64,000 bases of DNA from Loxodes magnus (Eukaryota > Ciliophora > Karyorelictea > Loxodida > Loxodidae): positions 806,001 through 870,000 of the forward strand of contig CAMPDV010000078.1 of assembly GCA_946699065.1 (NCBI GenBank), written 5' to 3'. The notes beneath the pieces were generated by a model. It was not told the origin of the DNA, made no database searches, and saw nothing but the letters and a program-made list of their open reading frames with translations. The position numbers and the translations under genes were made by a program. This document shows positions 12,262 through 22,639 of this stretch, in pieces; positions within the stretch are counted from its first letter, which is position 1; every line of letters starts with the position of its first letter.

Positions 12262-12744
12262 ATGCAATAAAGATAAGAAATTAAGAAATAAATTGAAGAT
12301 CAAGAACTTCATTTTGGTGGATAATATAGAAACATTACAGGACAACAAATGGTAAGAGGAAAAATTCAGACTATGAAATAGATATCTGGTTTTTTTCAAG
12401 AACAAGATGACAAAAACTGGGTGAGGTAATGTTAAAAAATTAAAAAATTGAACAAAACTGGAATAAGTTAAACAAAGATCCTAATAGAGTGGCTACATGC
12501 CCAATAGAAATACAGAAAAGCAAACAACAAATGGAAATAATGCCAAAAAAAATCAGAAAACTATATAACATTTGTAAAAATGGATGGTATCTATACGTAA
12601 ATATCTGTAGCAAGTGAAAATAAGAATATCAAACTTGAGATCAATCTGATTCAAGTAAGGATTTTCTTTCCATAGAGCGATGAGAAGGTCTAACGTAAAA
12701 AACAAGAATAATTGAACAGTAGCTTGAATACTATAAGAGGATGA
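12262..12744 (+). CDS. Uncharacterised ~155-aa protein
   Basis: ATG at 12262 to UGA at 12742-12744 stays in one frame (161 codons). A perfect-looking 18-nt intron candidate (GTAAGAGGAAAAATTCAG) lies near 12353-12370; its removal keeps the frame. The product is hydrophilic and Gln/Lys-rich, with segments such as SGFFQEQDDKNWVRQC and TKILIEWLHAQQKYRKAN, and four or five Trp, several encoded by UGA. Coding-like residues continue upstream in the same and a second frame, so the gene may start before 12262. No family recognised. It lies inside the hairpin-bounded segment with the RING/UBL gene. Confidence 0.45.
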
Positions 12745-13226
12745 TAAATCTTACAGAAGTTAAAATATTTCTAACTTCCAACCAGAATACATACTTTATT
12801 TGAATTTAATTAATAATTATACAATATTTATTAAAATAGATTTTATTTTAATAAATATAAATATAAATAATGTTATATTTTAAAATTAACTTTTATTTCA
12901 ATTATTATTTTAACTATATTTATATTTATTAAAAATAGCTTTTTAACTTATTTTTCATTATTATTTATTTTAGCCAATAAACCTTTTTTATTAACAAATC
13001 TTATTAATATAACATATATTTATTTATCTTTTCAAACTATAATAAAAAAATTTATTCTCAATTTGATTTGATTAAAAAATTATAAATTTTCATTCTTTAA
13101 ATTTATTGATCTCTTACAAGAATTAATAGTTCTAAACATTTTTTTTTAATTCTACCAAAAAAATATAAATCAATGAAAATTAGAAATCTAGATAATTCCT
13201 TTTATTAATTATTAAACATTTACAAT

Positions 13227-13406
13227 ATGGAAGCAAATAAAAAACTATCATTATTAAGATTTATCAGCCACACAGAAATTAAAAAATTTTAATTTCAATA
13301 TTACGCTAGGAATTATCTCTAAATCCATCATTGTAGCTAATTAAGGGACACAACTTATGGAATTGCAACTATATTAAATAAAAATTTAAAAAATAATAAA
13401 AAATGA
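13227..13406 (+). CDS. Small 59-aa ORF (hypothetical)
   Basis: ATG at 13227 runs to UGA at 13404-13406, 60 codons including stop. The peptide is basic and aromatic (KLSLLRFISHTEIKKFQFQY). No hydrophobic leader and no motif I know. It sits 80 bp before hairpin copy C. In a genome where frames rarely close, a short frame bounded by ATG and UGA could be chance. Confidence 0.3.
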
Positions 13407-13483
13407 TAAAAGCATTTAAAATCTATTAAGAATCTCAAATTTACTATGTAGTTAAAATTTTTTTAATAAATAAATTGGATTAT

Positions 13484-13517
13484 AGAGCGCTTAGCACTCT
13501 CGTTGGTGCGCAGCACT
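13484..13517 (-). repeat. Dispersed hairpin repeat, copy C (inverted)
   Basis: Reverse complement of the copy A/B stem-loop, with GTGCT replacing GAGCT and AAGCG replacing ACGCG; the AT tail lies at lower coordinates, facing copy B. The paired changes leave the hairpin mostly intact. Confidence 0.75.
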
Positions 13518-13534
13518 TTAAATTAATTTTATTT

Positions 13535-13835
13535 AATGTCGAAAAAAAATTTGTGGGTCTCTCTTTCCTTTTTTCCTCTTCCTGCAGTACGTCCCTCTAA
13601 TTTTTCTTTCCAAAGCATAGGATGCAATATGCGATTACGGGTACATTTCCCCGACCTATGATGAAGAACGTTTCCTCCTGGCATACAGAGTTCTCCAACT
13701 TGTCACATCTTCTTTCTCTTGTCATTGGTTTCTCTTCCTCCGATTTATCCTCCGTCCGCGCTCATTTTTTAGTTGCCTTGCTGAGCCTCCAAGCAACATC
13801 CGAAGGAAAGGGTTTTCCACCCTATTTAAATTATA
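13535..13835. other. GC-rich pyrimidine-biased island
   Basis: About 300 bp rich in C and T on the plus strand, much less AT-rich than its surroundings, beginning right after hairpin C. A 73-codon standard-code frame (13622-13843) is present but has no motif. I see no tRNA fold. It may be a non-autonomous element or a structured RNA gene; unassigned. Confidence 0.4.
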
Positions 13836-13859
13836 TTATATAATAAAGAAACTTTCCAT

Positions 13860-14440
13860 TATTAAAATACAGTTAATAAATTTAATTTTATTTAAAGAAA
13901 AAAATAAAGAAAATAATTTAAAAATTATCAAGATTTATTACCAAGAAAATTAAAAACAATTGCTAGATTTTTTTAGCGTTAACTTTCTTCCCTTAATTAA
14001 TTTATTTGAGGTGAAATAAAGTTATTTAGGCGAAGAAGACCAACTCAAGAATAACTTCTCTTGAGAATTTTGATGCTTGTATTAACTGACTTCTGGAAGT
14101 TCAAAATCCTGAGCTTTCTAGCGCATTATATTTCCATAAAATCATAATTTTTTCTTAATTAAACATTATTTTAATTTTTTATAGTATAAATTTACAAATA
14201 TAAATAGGATTATTTAAAAAAATTGTAAAAGTAAAATTTATTATAAAAATGATTATATTATTTTTTTATTTTTTAAATAATTTCATAGAAACACAATTTT
14301 ATATCCATACTCGAAATTATTAATAGTCTAAAGATCAAAGTAAAAAAGGATTTAAAGTTTATATTTTTTATTTATTATGAAAAATTTGACTGTTGCGAAG
14401 CTAAAATTATTTTAGATTTATTTATATTCTTTTAGGTAAT
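13860..14440. other. AT-rich spacer
   Basis: No gene, repeat or RNA signal seen. Confidence 0.4.
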
Positions 14441-14449
14441 TATAAATTT

Positions 14450-16130
14450 TAATGAATTATGTTTTGTAAATTCATATTCTCAAGCTTACTTCGAATTCAG
14501 CATCTTCTTGATAAACTCACTCTCCACTATATTCTCAAAACTACAATTTACTACTTGATTGAAGATGTCTATTGTAATTCACTCTAAATTAATTACTATT
14601 TATATTTAAATTATACACTTACCGGCTTTTATACTTAACCATCTTTAAGATCTTATAATAATTTTTATATATCTCACTTTCTCGCCTATTTATCTTATCC
14701 TCCTGATAATACTCATTTATTGTCTTCACTCAGCATTAATCGTAAATTTCTCCCTATGTCCTCGTAATGTTATTAACCTTTCATCTGTTTAGAAATTCCA
14801 TATTTTGATAGTGCTATCATATGATCCAGATATTATATACTTATTGTCAGTTGCTATTACTTACATTTTCACTGGATTTTTATGACCTTCTAAAGTACTT
14901 ATGTTTTGTACTTTTTAAAAATTTGATATTTTGAATGTTTTTTCATTACCTCCAGATATTATGAGCATGTTATCATGTGTTAATACTATTTTTCTTATAA
15001 TTGAAAAGATGATAGGAGCTGATATTAGCCTTCTTGACTACACTTCTAGCTAGGAACAAGTTCCTTTCCTATCGTTGAGAAAGTCCCTGATCAGAGACAT
15101 TTTCTGAAGTAGATGCTGTTTTTGAATTATCCGCTCTTGGTAGGGCTTACTCACAGCGATGAAGTTCCCTAGCAACTGTGTCTGAAGTACAACGGGATGC
15201 CCCCGTTATTCCTTAAAAAGAGAGCGTCGGATGGTCTAATCGGAAATGAGCTTCGGTCTCAAAAACTTTTTTGGCTGAAATTAATTAATACAATTTTTTT
15301 AGTTGAGGCTTGATGTCCTTAGATAGTTTAAATAAATTACCCAGTTGAAAAATTAAATATCTTTATAGTTTAATCAGAACTTCCCGATATTATTTATTTA
15401 TAGTCGCTTATTATAGCTTTAGATAAACTGATTTTTATATCCCGTCAGAGTATTCTTGCAGGTTCCATTTAGAAAATCCCTTATCTTTTTGTATTATCTC
15501 TACTCCCCGAGACGATTCATTTCTGGTAATTTGTTACCACTACCGATCTAAAATAACTCGTATGGCTTATCAAAGTACTTTTTAATGTCCCATTCAGAAA
15601 TTCCATATTTATATTATACTAGCATAACTTCTCGAAACGATTTGCTTCAAATCCCTCTTTACAGCTACCAATAAAACTTCTCTCATTCATCCAATAAAAG
15701 TACTCTTATAGGATCCATTCAGAAAATTCAAATTTTTATAGTCAAATCTTTCTTTCTGATATGATTCAATTTATTCTCTCGTAACCGCTATCGAATAAAT
15801 TCGATTCATATATTTCAACAAAGTATCAAATGATTAGGGCAAGTCCATTTACTGTTAATTAAATTTGCTCTATTTAAGATGCGGTTTATTAGTTTCGCAT
15901 TCCTTTGACTGATCTCTTATAAATTTTAATTTCTAAGATAAAAATCTTGAAGATTTGTTCATTCAAATTAGCAATTTAATTTCTTATTCCCTGGCAAATT
16001 AGTATAAAATTATAATTAAACATTTTAATATTGCTATCTCATTTGCAGAAGCTTGTTCTACTTTGATATCTGCCTTAGATAATTCTATGATATCATTCAA
16101 TTTTTATATTAAGTTTTAACTCGATGACTG
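14450..16130 (-). pseudogene. WD40-repeat gene, broken by frameshifts and a GC-rich insertion
   Basis: Minus-strand WD repeats are clear: YIISGSYDSTIKIWNF, LEGHKNPVKMQVIATDNK, SEDNKWVLSGGQDK, IISGSSDQTIKIFNF and IVSGSRDNT. At least six blades are visible between 15850 and 14650. Successive repeats need frame changes of one base. In two repeats the shift falls at the same place, just after IKIW/IQIW and before L-N-G. A ~300-bp GC-rich repeat (15001-15297) interrupts the array. A normal GTAAG...AG intron candidate near 14590-14630 suggests the gene once spliced. I read it as decayed; sequencing indels or programmed frameshifting are the alternatives. The intact protein would be a beta-propeller scaffold. 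Confidence 0.6.
15001..15297. mobile_element. GC-rich SINE-like repeat, copy 1
   Basis: Begins ATTGAAAAGATG and ends GAAATTAATTAA, as does the copy at 33783-34103; the two are related along their whole length. Near the right end, GAGAGCGTCGGA followed by TCTAATCGGAAA resembles the D-arm end and anticodon arm of a tRNA, followed by T6, a polymerase III terminator. It lies inside the WD40 gene. I cannot identify target-site duplications with confidence. Confidence 0.55.
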
Positions 16131-16559
16131 CTTGTATTGATTTAAATACCTTAATTATACATATGTTAGATAATTTCAAAGGGTTTTCTTGCAAAAAAGT
16201 ATTTACTAAAACTTTATTTTTTTAATTTTTCTACGAGGTTAGAAATCTCCTTAATCGGCATTCATTGAATCTTATTTCATTGATCTTAATTGACTTCCGT
16301 TTGCACACATGACAATAGTAAAATTCATTTTTTTTAATTTTAAATTAGAATAAATCAGTAGAGAAAATCTGAACTCTTATATTGCATTCTTGTTTTTTAA
16401 ATGCAAGCAATACAATTTACCATATATGAAATACATAAATAAAAGCCTTGAATAATATAAAATTGATATTGAAAGTATGACAAAACTATATTATTTTAAT
16501 TAGCATATTATTCTAAGAGTGAATAAAAATTTTAATTGTGCTTTTAAAGAACTACACAG

Positions 16560-17185
16560 ATGTCTACAGCTCAAAGATATAAGTATTATATATAAGATAA
16601 TCAAAGTGTATTTCCTGAAATAACTTACACTAAGTTTAGTAGACATCAAATATAAGACATAATTTTTATTTTAAAACTGAGGACATTCCCCTATAATTTC
16701 TAATACGAACTTAGTTTGCGTCATATAAGTGCATAAAATGGAATTAATTGTGCATGTGTTTAGCTCATGATGAACTTGATAATATATTTGAATGTACTTT
16801 CTATAAAGATGTCTTTTAGGAATTATCTAATCGAAAAATATTTAATGACAAAGATTATAAAAAGCTAATTCTGCACGACTAAAATTATATTATTCAAACT
16901 TTGTAAAAAGTAAAATCCCTAAGATTGACAAATACATTAAAAATGTTAATCAAAAATTGATAAAAAAGGATAGATACTAAAAAAATTTAATAGTTGAAGC
17001 AAAAAGATAAATTGATGGGAGAAAAAAACATAATTTAAGAAAGAAACTTAAGTAATGGTTGTGTAAAAAGAAAAGAAGTAAAAATTTGAAAATAAGAAGA
17101 GAGAGAGGAAAATGTGAGAACACAATTTAGAACTAATATAGAAGAAACAAAAAAATAGGAACAGGAAGAATTAGCTATAAGTTGA
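16560..17185 (+). CDS. Uncharacterised ~200-aa protein, charged C-terminus
   Basis: ATG at 16560 starts MSTAQRYKYYIQDNQSVFPE; the first frame looks coding to about 16745, then a second frame takes over (DELDNIFECTFYKD) and runs to UGA at 17183-17185. The change fits an intron of 14 nt (16750-16763) or 35 nt (16729-16763), both GT-AG. The last 90 residues are Lys/Glu/Gln-rich and probably helical. No family recognised. The next gene starts 76 bp downstream on the same strand. Confidence 0.5.
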
Positions 17186-17261
17186 TTATAAACTTACATA
17201 AACTCTTATACTTAAAATAATTCGCATAAAATATAACTATAAATAGTGCAATTATGTCCCA

Positions 17262-18676
17262 ATGCTCAAAGTATTGAAACTTTTTTATCTTATTAGTATT
17301 ATTATTAATCTAAATCTTTCACAAGGAAATGCTTAAAAGGCGCTTAAAGATTTTCAAATTTTAATAGGAAATTAAATAAATTCCTTAGATGAAGAAGAAT
17401 TCATTGAAGTAGCCAGGGATTAGGACATATAGCAAGATGATTGAGACTAAGAGATTTTAGGAGCATTAACTTAGATTTTTAGCGTAATTTATGTGACTAT
17501 TTCCAAGTATCTATTCAATTAGTCACAATATTACTAACTGAAACTCTTATAGTTTATTATTATAATACTAGCTTTGTGACTTCTTCAACTTTTAGTTGAA
17601 CTTTAATCACTTCTTAGATGTTTCCTAGAGAAGAACATGTTAAACTTGCTCCATAAATTGTTTAATTATTGTTGATAGACTTATTTGAAGTGATACAAAA
17701 TGATACTAAACATTTTAATAATCTGCCTTTAAAAATAAAAAAAATAATTTTCACTAAAATATATGACAGGATTCAAACCAGTATTTTTAACGCTCAAAAA
17801 AAAGTAAGAGAAAATGACATCCAAAAGAGGCTAGAATCAGGAAAAGGGCACCAAAAAGGTTACCCGTTAAATCGAATTTCCCACTAGAAGGTAAGCCAAG
17901 GAAAAAAGTTAAAAATATTATGCATTTTCAAGTATCGAATATCACCATATAGTAGTAAATAAGCTATGATTAGCTGATTAAAGTGGTGATTAATCTCCAA
18001 GAAGAGTTCAAAAAGCTGGGGGAATACGAAGAGACTGATGGGAAAACTTAAAATTCCAGAAAAAATAGAATCTAGAATCATGACCTAAGAGAGACATTAG
18101 CACATTTTAAATATTTTATAAGACTAGAAAAATTCATTATAACAATAGCAACAGAAGTAGAAAAAATCGATCAACAAAAAGAAAAAGTAGAAGAAAACCA
18201 ACAAATTTTTAAGCGTTAAATAGAACTGAAAGAATAAAGGAATAATCCAGTGATATTTGAAGGAGAAAAGAACTCAAAATTTAAACCTAAATTAAAAGCA
18301 TAAAGATGCTATATTGTAATTTTTGAACGCATCGATGGAAAAGAGGCTATAAATTTCAAAAATTTAAATAAGCGTATTAAAGCTACTAGGAGTAGTTGGA
18401 GAGCAAAAAGAAGAGACAGCAACAGCTAAAACTAAAAAGAGAAAGAGAAAGATTATATCGCAAAAAATTGGGAAAAATTTATAAGATAAAGAAAATAACC
18501 ATTATCTAGATGAAAGGATACTTCAAGGATTTTATTTCTATTATGGAGAAGAGTTGCAGAGACATTAAAACTTTTATATTAATCTCTAGTTCAATCTAGA
18601 GATTGACAGGAAAGAGGTTTAAATACCTCCAAGGACGCCAAATAGTTAAATTTGTATTTTTATATGCATAATTTGA
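17262..18676 (+). CDS. Secreted or membrane-anchored protein, uncharacterised, four exons
   Basis: ATG at 17262 gives a classic signal peptide (MLKVLKLFYLISIIINLNLS, then QGNAQ). Three frame changes each coincide with a clean GT-AG intron: 17552-17571 (20 nt), 17804-17829 (26 nt) and 18374-18389 (16 nt). Spliced, the frame reads well throughout: an acidic DEEEFIEVARDQD stretch, a Leu-rich segment (APQIVQLLLIDLFEVIQ), a Lys-rich middle, EKVEENQQ-type helix and a late segment ERILQGFYFYYGEELQRH, ending at UGA 18674-18676. An earlier ATG at 17254 is in the wrong frame. Further coding-like sequence follows to about 18850, so the end could be later. I recognise no domain. Confidence 0.55.
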
Positions 18677-19199
18677 AATAAAGATGAAAATATACATTGT
18701 GAATCATTTGATTAAATGCTATTTCTATGACTGTAAATCCTTTAGCTTTTGTCTTACATATTATAGATTTATGTAGAGTCACAGACTTATTTGGGAGCGC
18801 TAGAATCTGCTGCTTAACATTTTCTTAAAAGTTTTAATTCTATAATTTTTTAACACTAGACAAGTAACTTATTTTTATTTCCTCTTTAAATGCATATTTA
18901 TTTAGTCTAATTTATAATATTATTTTAATCATTTTTTAGTATTGCCGAAACTTTTTTTTCTCTTTCAAGGATATAAAAACTCTAATTTCAATTTAATTTT
19001 AGATAAATAATTTACTCTTTAAAAATAAACATAAATTACTTTCAAAATAACCTAACTTATTATTAATTTAGAAACCTAGCATGCGTTAAAGATAAAATAA
19101 GCAATTAGTACTCTATCTTTATACTTAGCCTATAACTATCTTCTCCAATTTATCTATTTAGTTAATTAATTATCATTTTAAAGCTTTATAAGACAATTT

Positions 19200-22100
19200 T
19201 AAGATTAAATTAAATTAAATAATGTTCGCCTTTCAGCTTAATAAAATAATTTTTATGATATCACTCTCATTCTGAAACTCTTAGGTCTTCATTATTGTTT
19301 TGATTTGATTTTATTTTTTTAGTTTAGTTTCTCTTCTTCTTGTATCTTTGTTCATTCTAAAAATAATTATTTTAAGTCTTCTTTATTCAAATATTACTAA
19401 TGGATTTATTTTTCACTCAATCATTCTTAAAATCAAGTTATTTATTAATGTTTTTGCTTTATGCTAGACCATGTTTTTTTAATCTTAAGATCAATATCTT
19501 CTAGGATTTATTTATTCTTTTTTGTTTCTTAATTTATTAATATTTGATTATATTCTAGCATTTCTTTTAAATTTTTCTCTATTTTTTATTAGTTTCATTG
19601 TTTATTGTATATTTATTATTTCCTTCTTTTCAGATTTATGTTTATGTGTAAGTTTTATAATGTTTCTTGCATCTGAAGACTGTTTTCTTATATAATTTAT
19701 CTGTAATACTAGCAATCAAAGACGGTTCAAATTTTTCTTATTGCTAACAAATGCATAGTATCTACTCTTAATCAATATGTCTTTCTGAGAGATCAGCTCT
19801 AAAAAATATTAATTGCGTTCTTAGTCTATAAATTAATTTTTATTCTTTTATTAATTCTTTGTTCGTTGTTATATAAGTAATTTTTTAAAATTTAGTCTCA
19901 TTTTTATATTGTCTATAAATTATTTCGGCTGTTTTCATATCTTATATTCTCTATATTGTTTCCTTGAAACATATTTTTTGTATTTTTTTTTAGATTTCTT
20001 TAGTATAATTGTTTATGTTAAGATCTTTTATTTATTCATTGTTTATTTCATAGTATTTTTCAATTTTTTAATGCTTTTTTATATTTTGAGTTATATTTTT
20101 AACTCTGTTTGAAAAGTTATTAGAATTTTGTATCTTACTTACTTTTTTCTTTTTCTTGATCATTTCTGAATTAATCTTATAACTTTTTGTAGAATTTTAA
20201 AAATCTTTATGCTGTTGAATCTTCAAATTTACATCAGTTGAAATCTATATACTATATTTCTTTAAATGATGCTTGTGGAATTTTCAAGTATTTTCTTAGG
20301 ATTTATATTTGTGCTATTTATATTTTATTTTTTCATTTTGTTATTCTTAATTGAATACTATATGGGATTAATTCCGAGCAGTATTCTAATTTTGGCATTA
20401 TAAACAATCTGAATAAGTTCTTAAAGTTAATTGGCTATGTTTTGTTATAGTTTTTAAAGAATTAGGATTAGAATATAAATATCGATTATTAAAATTTCTT
20501 GAAGAGGTACTCAATCTGAACCTTTTCTTCATGAAGTTAGTTTATTTGATATCCTAGGTACTAAATTTGTTATTTTTATTCAATTTTTTTCCTAATAGAA
20601 ATAGTTTAATCTCTTTGTTCGTTGTGTTTCCATTCTTGAGTATTTATATAAATTCGCATTTCTCCGTGTTAATATTAAGTCTTATTAATTTAAAAATGTT
20701 TTCAGTTTCGTTTAGTAAAATTTACATATTTTTTTGATTATTTGATATTAGTATTAAATCATCTGCTCAAGCAAGTTTAGCATGATAAATTTTTTGAATT
20801 TTATGCCCTAGTTTTTCATATTTTTCTAAATACCTTAATACTATATCATAGTATATTATTGCTTATATTGGTCCACTTGAGCTGCCTTGTAAGATTCCAT
20901 TTACTTACCGAATTTTTCTAGTTATTTCTTCATCAAGATAGAAGTTAATTTATACTTTTTAATATGTATCTTTTATTATATTAATTATATTTTACGAAAT
21001 GTTTAATCTTTTCATCTGGTCAAATAAAAATCTGCGATTTATTGTGTCGAACATTTTTTCTACATCAATTAACGCGATTAATAAGTCTTCATTATAATTT
21101 TATTTTTTCTTTTTATTTTTATAGTTTTCTATGATTTGTTTTAATTATCATATATTATTAGCAGTTTGCATCTTTTTTATAAATCCTTTTTAATCTTTAT
21201 TTAATATATCTTAATCTTATATTTCTTAGTATAATTGGTTAGTTACTAATTTATCAAATATTTTTTAAATTACGTTTATGAGTGCTATCGGTCTGTAATT
21301 TTTTCAATTTTATTTGTTTCCTTTATTGTGAAGCATTATTATTTTAACTTTGTTCATATTTTTAGGTATTTTTTATTGCTTCTAACAATTTTAGAAAAAT
21401 TTGCATAGTATTTATCATAGTTCGTGTGATGCGTTTTTTATAAGTTCATTTTATATTGAATCAAATCCTTGAGCCTTATTGTTAGGTAAAAATCTTATTA
21501 CATCTCATACTTACTAGAATAGAATATTTTCTCATTTTTTATTTTTTTAATCTTTCTTTAATATTTGTTCCATAGATTTTGTCAATTTCTTTATTAATTT
21601 TGTTATTTTAGTTTAGAGAAAGATTTTATTATTTATTAAATACATTTTTCTCCCAATTTTGAATGAAGTCTTCTTATTACATTTTTGTCAGGTTCATTTT
21701 TGTTCCTTTTTTTGTCTTTAAAATCTTTTTGGCTTAATTGGCCATTTCTTGATTATTACCATTTAGGAATATTTATTAATTATTTTTATTTTGCTGTTGT
21801 TCTTCTTTTTACATTTTACTGTACTTGTTTTTTTCTTTTAAATATTCCTTTTTGAGTTTTAATATGTAATCGTTATTTCTATTATATTAATTTATTTCTT
21901 ACATATACATATTTCTAGCTATATTTTTTCTCAGCATCTATTAGTATTATTTTAAGATTATTTAACCTCTTGTTGTCTTTTAATTCCTACACTATTGAAT
22001 GCTGATATATGAATTAGATTTATAATAAAATCGTATTATTCTTCTAGATTTTGTTCATCTATTAATTAATTAATAAATTCATATGTCCCTCTATATTCTT

Positions 22101-22632
22101 CTTTATAAGAATACTTTCAGATATCTTATTTTAATTTTTTAAATTTGTAACTTATTTTAAATTATGTGAACTTGTCATTTTTTTAGTTTTTACAATTATT
22201 TTGGCATATTGTTATCTGCTAGGTTAATGTGAAAAAATTGTTTATTGGTGTATTTCTTCATTAGTTCTTTACTTTTGAAGAAAAGTACGTAATTCCCTTT
22301 AAAATTAAACTTCGAATTGCATAGAACCTCCATTCTTTTGATATTTCCAAAGATTTAATTTAATATTTCGTTTTCGATTAGTTTTTTAATTTGATATTAG
22401 TTTCCCGGGTCATTTTCGAATTAAGTCAAAAGTTGATTTGTGTAAATAATTGATTAATAGTTAGTGGTTTATTCGTCTAGAAATGTGATTTGTTAGGAGA
22501 GAATTATCCTTTCTTTCAGTTGACAACCAACTTTAATGGCTTAGCCAGGTAGGTTGTTGTCAACTGATTTCTAGGAAATTTAATAATCCATTTTTTTATA
22601 GCTGCTCTCTGTTATTATTAGAAAAGTCATTT
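19200..22632 (-). mobile_element. LINE-type non-LTR retrotransposon
   Basis: Minus-strand element recognised from its reverse transcriptase. The large ORF appears to start at 22632; the 3' part reaches about 19200, where coding signal fades. No apurinic endonuclease motifs were recognised between the start and the RT, and no poly(A) tail or target-site duplication is obvious. Some frame changes (near 22080) suggest decay or short introns. Confidence 0.75.
19640..22632 (-). CDS. LINE ORF2: RRM-like N-terminus, reverse transcriptase, C-terminal region
   Basis: Reverse transcriptase blocks appear in order in one frame from about 21480 to 20400: KAQGFDSIQNELIKN, NWKNYRPIALINVIQKIF, KGFIKKMQTANNIWQLKQ, ALIDVEKMFDTINRRF, NGILQGSSSGPIQA and LAWADDLILI. 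The catalytic pair is the Asp-Asp of WADD; the Trp replacing the usual Tyr/Phe is UGA. The N-terminal 150 residues include a possible RRM-like fold (RMEVLCNSKF ... NYVLFF). After the RT come PKLEYCSELIP and ILRKYLKIPQ, typical of LINE thumb/C-terminal regions. Recognised family: LINE RT, mechanism target-primed reverse transcription. Whether it is active is unknown. Confidence 0.75.
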
Positions 22633-22639
22633 TGTATTA

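Noticed and set aside
13622..13843. Standard-code ORF in the GC-rich island
   Set aside because: Long only because GC-rich sequence lacks TAA/TAG/TGA; composition is not protein-like and no domain is seen.
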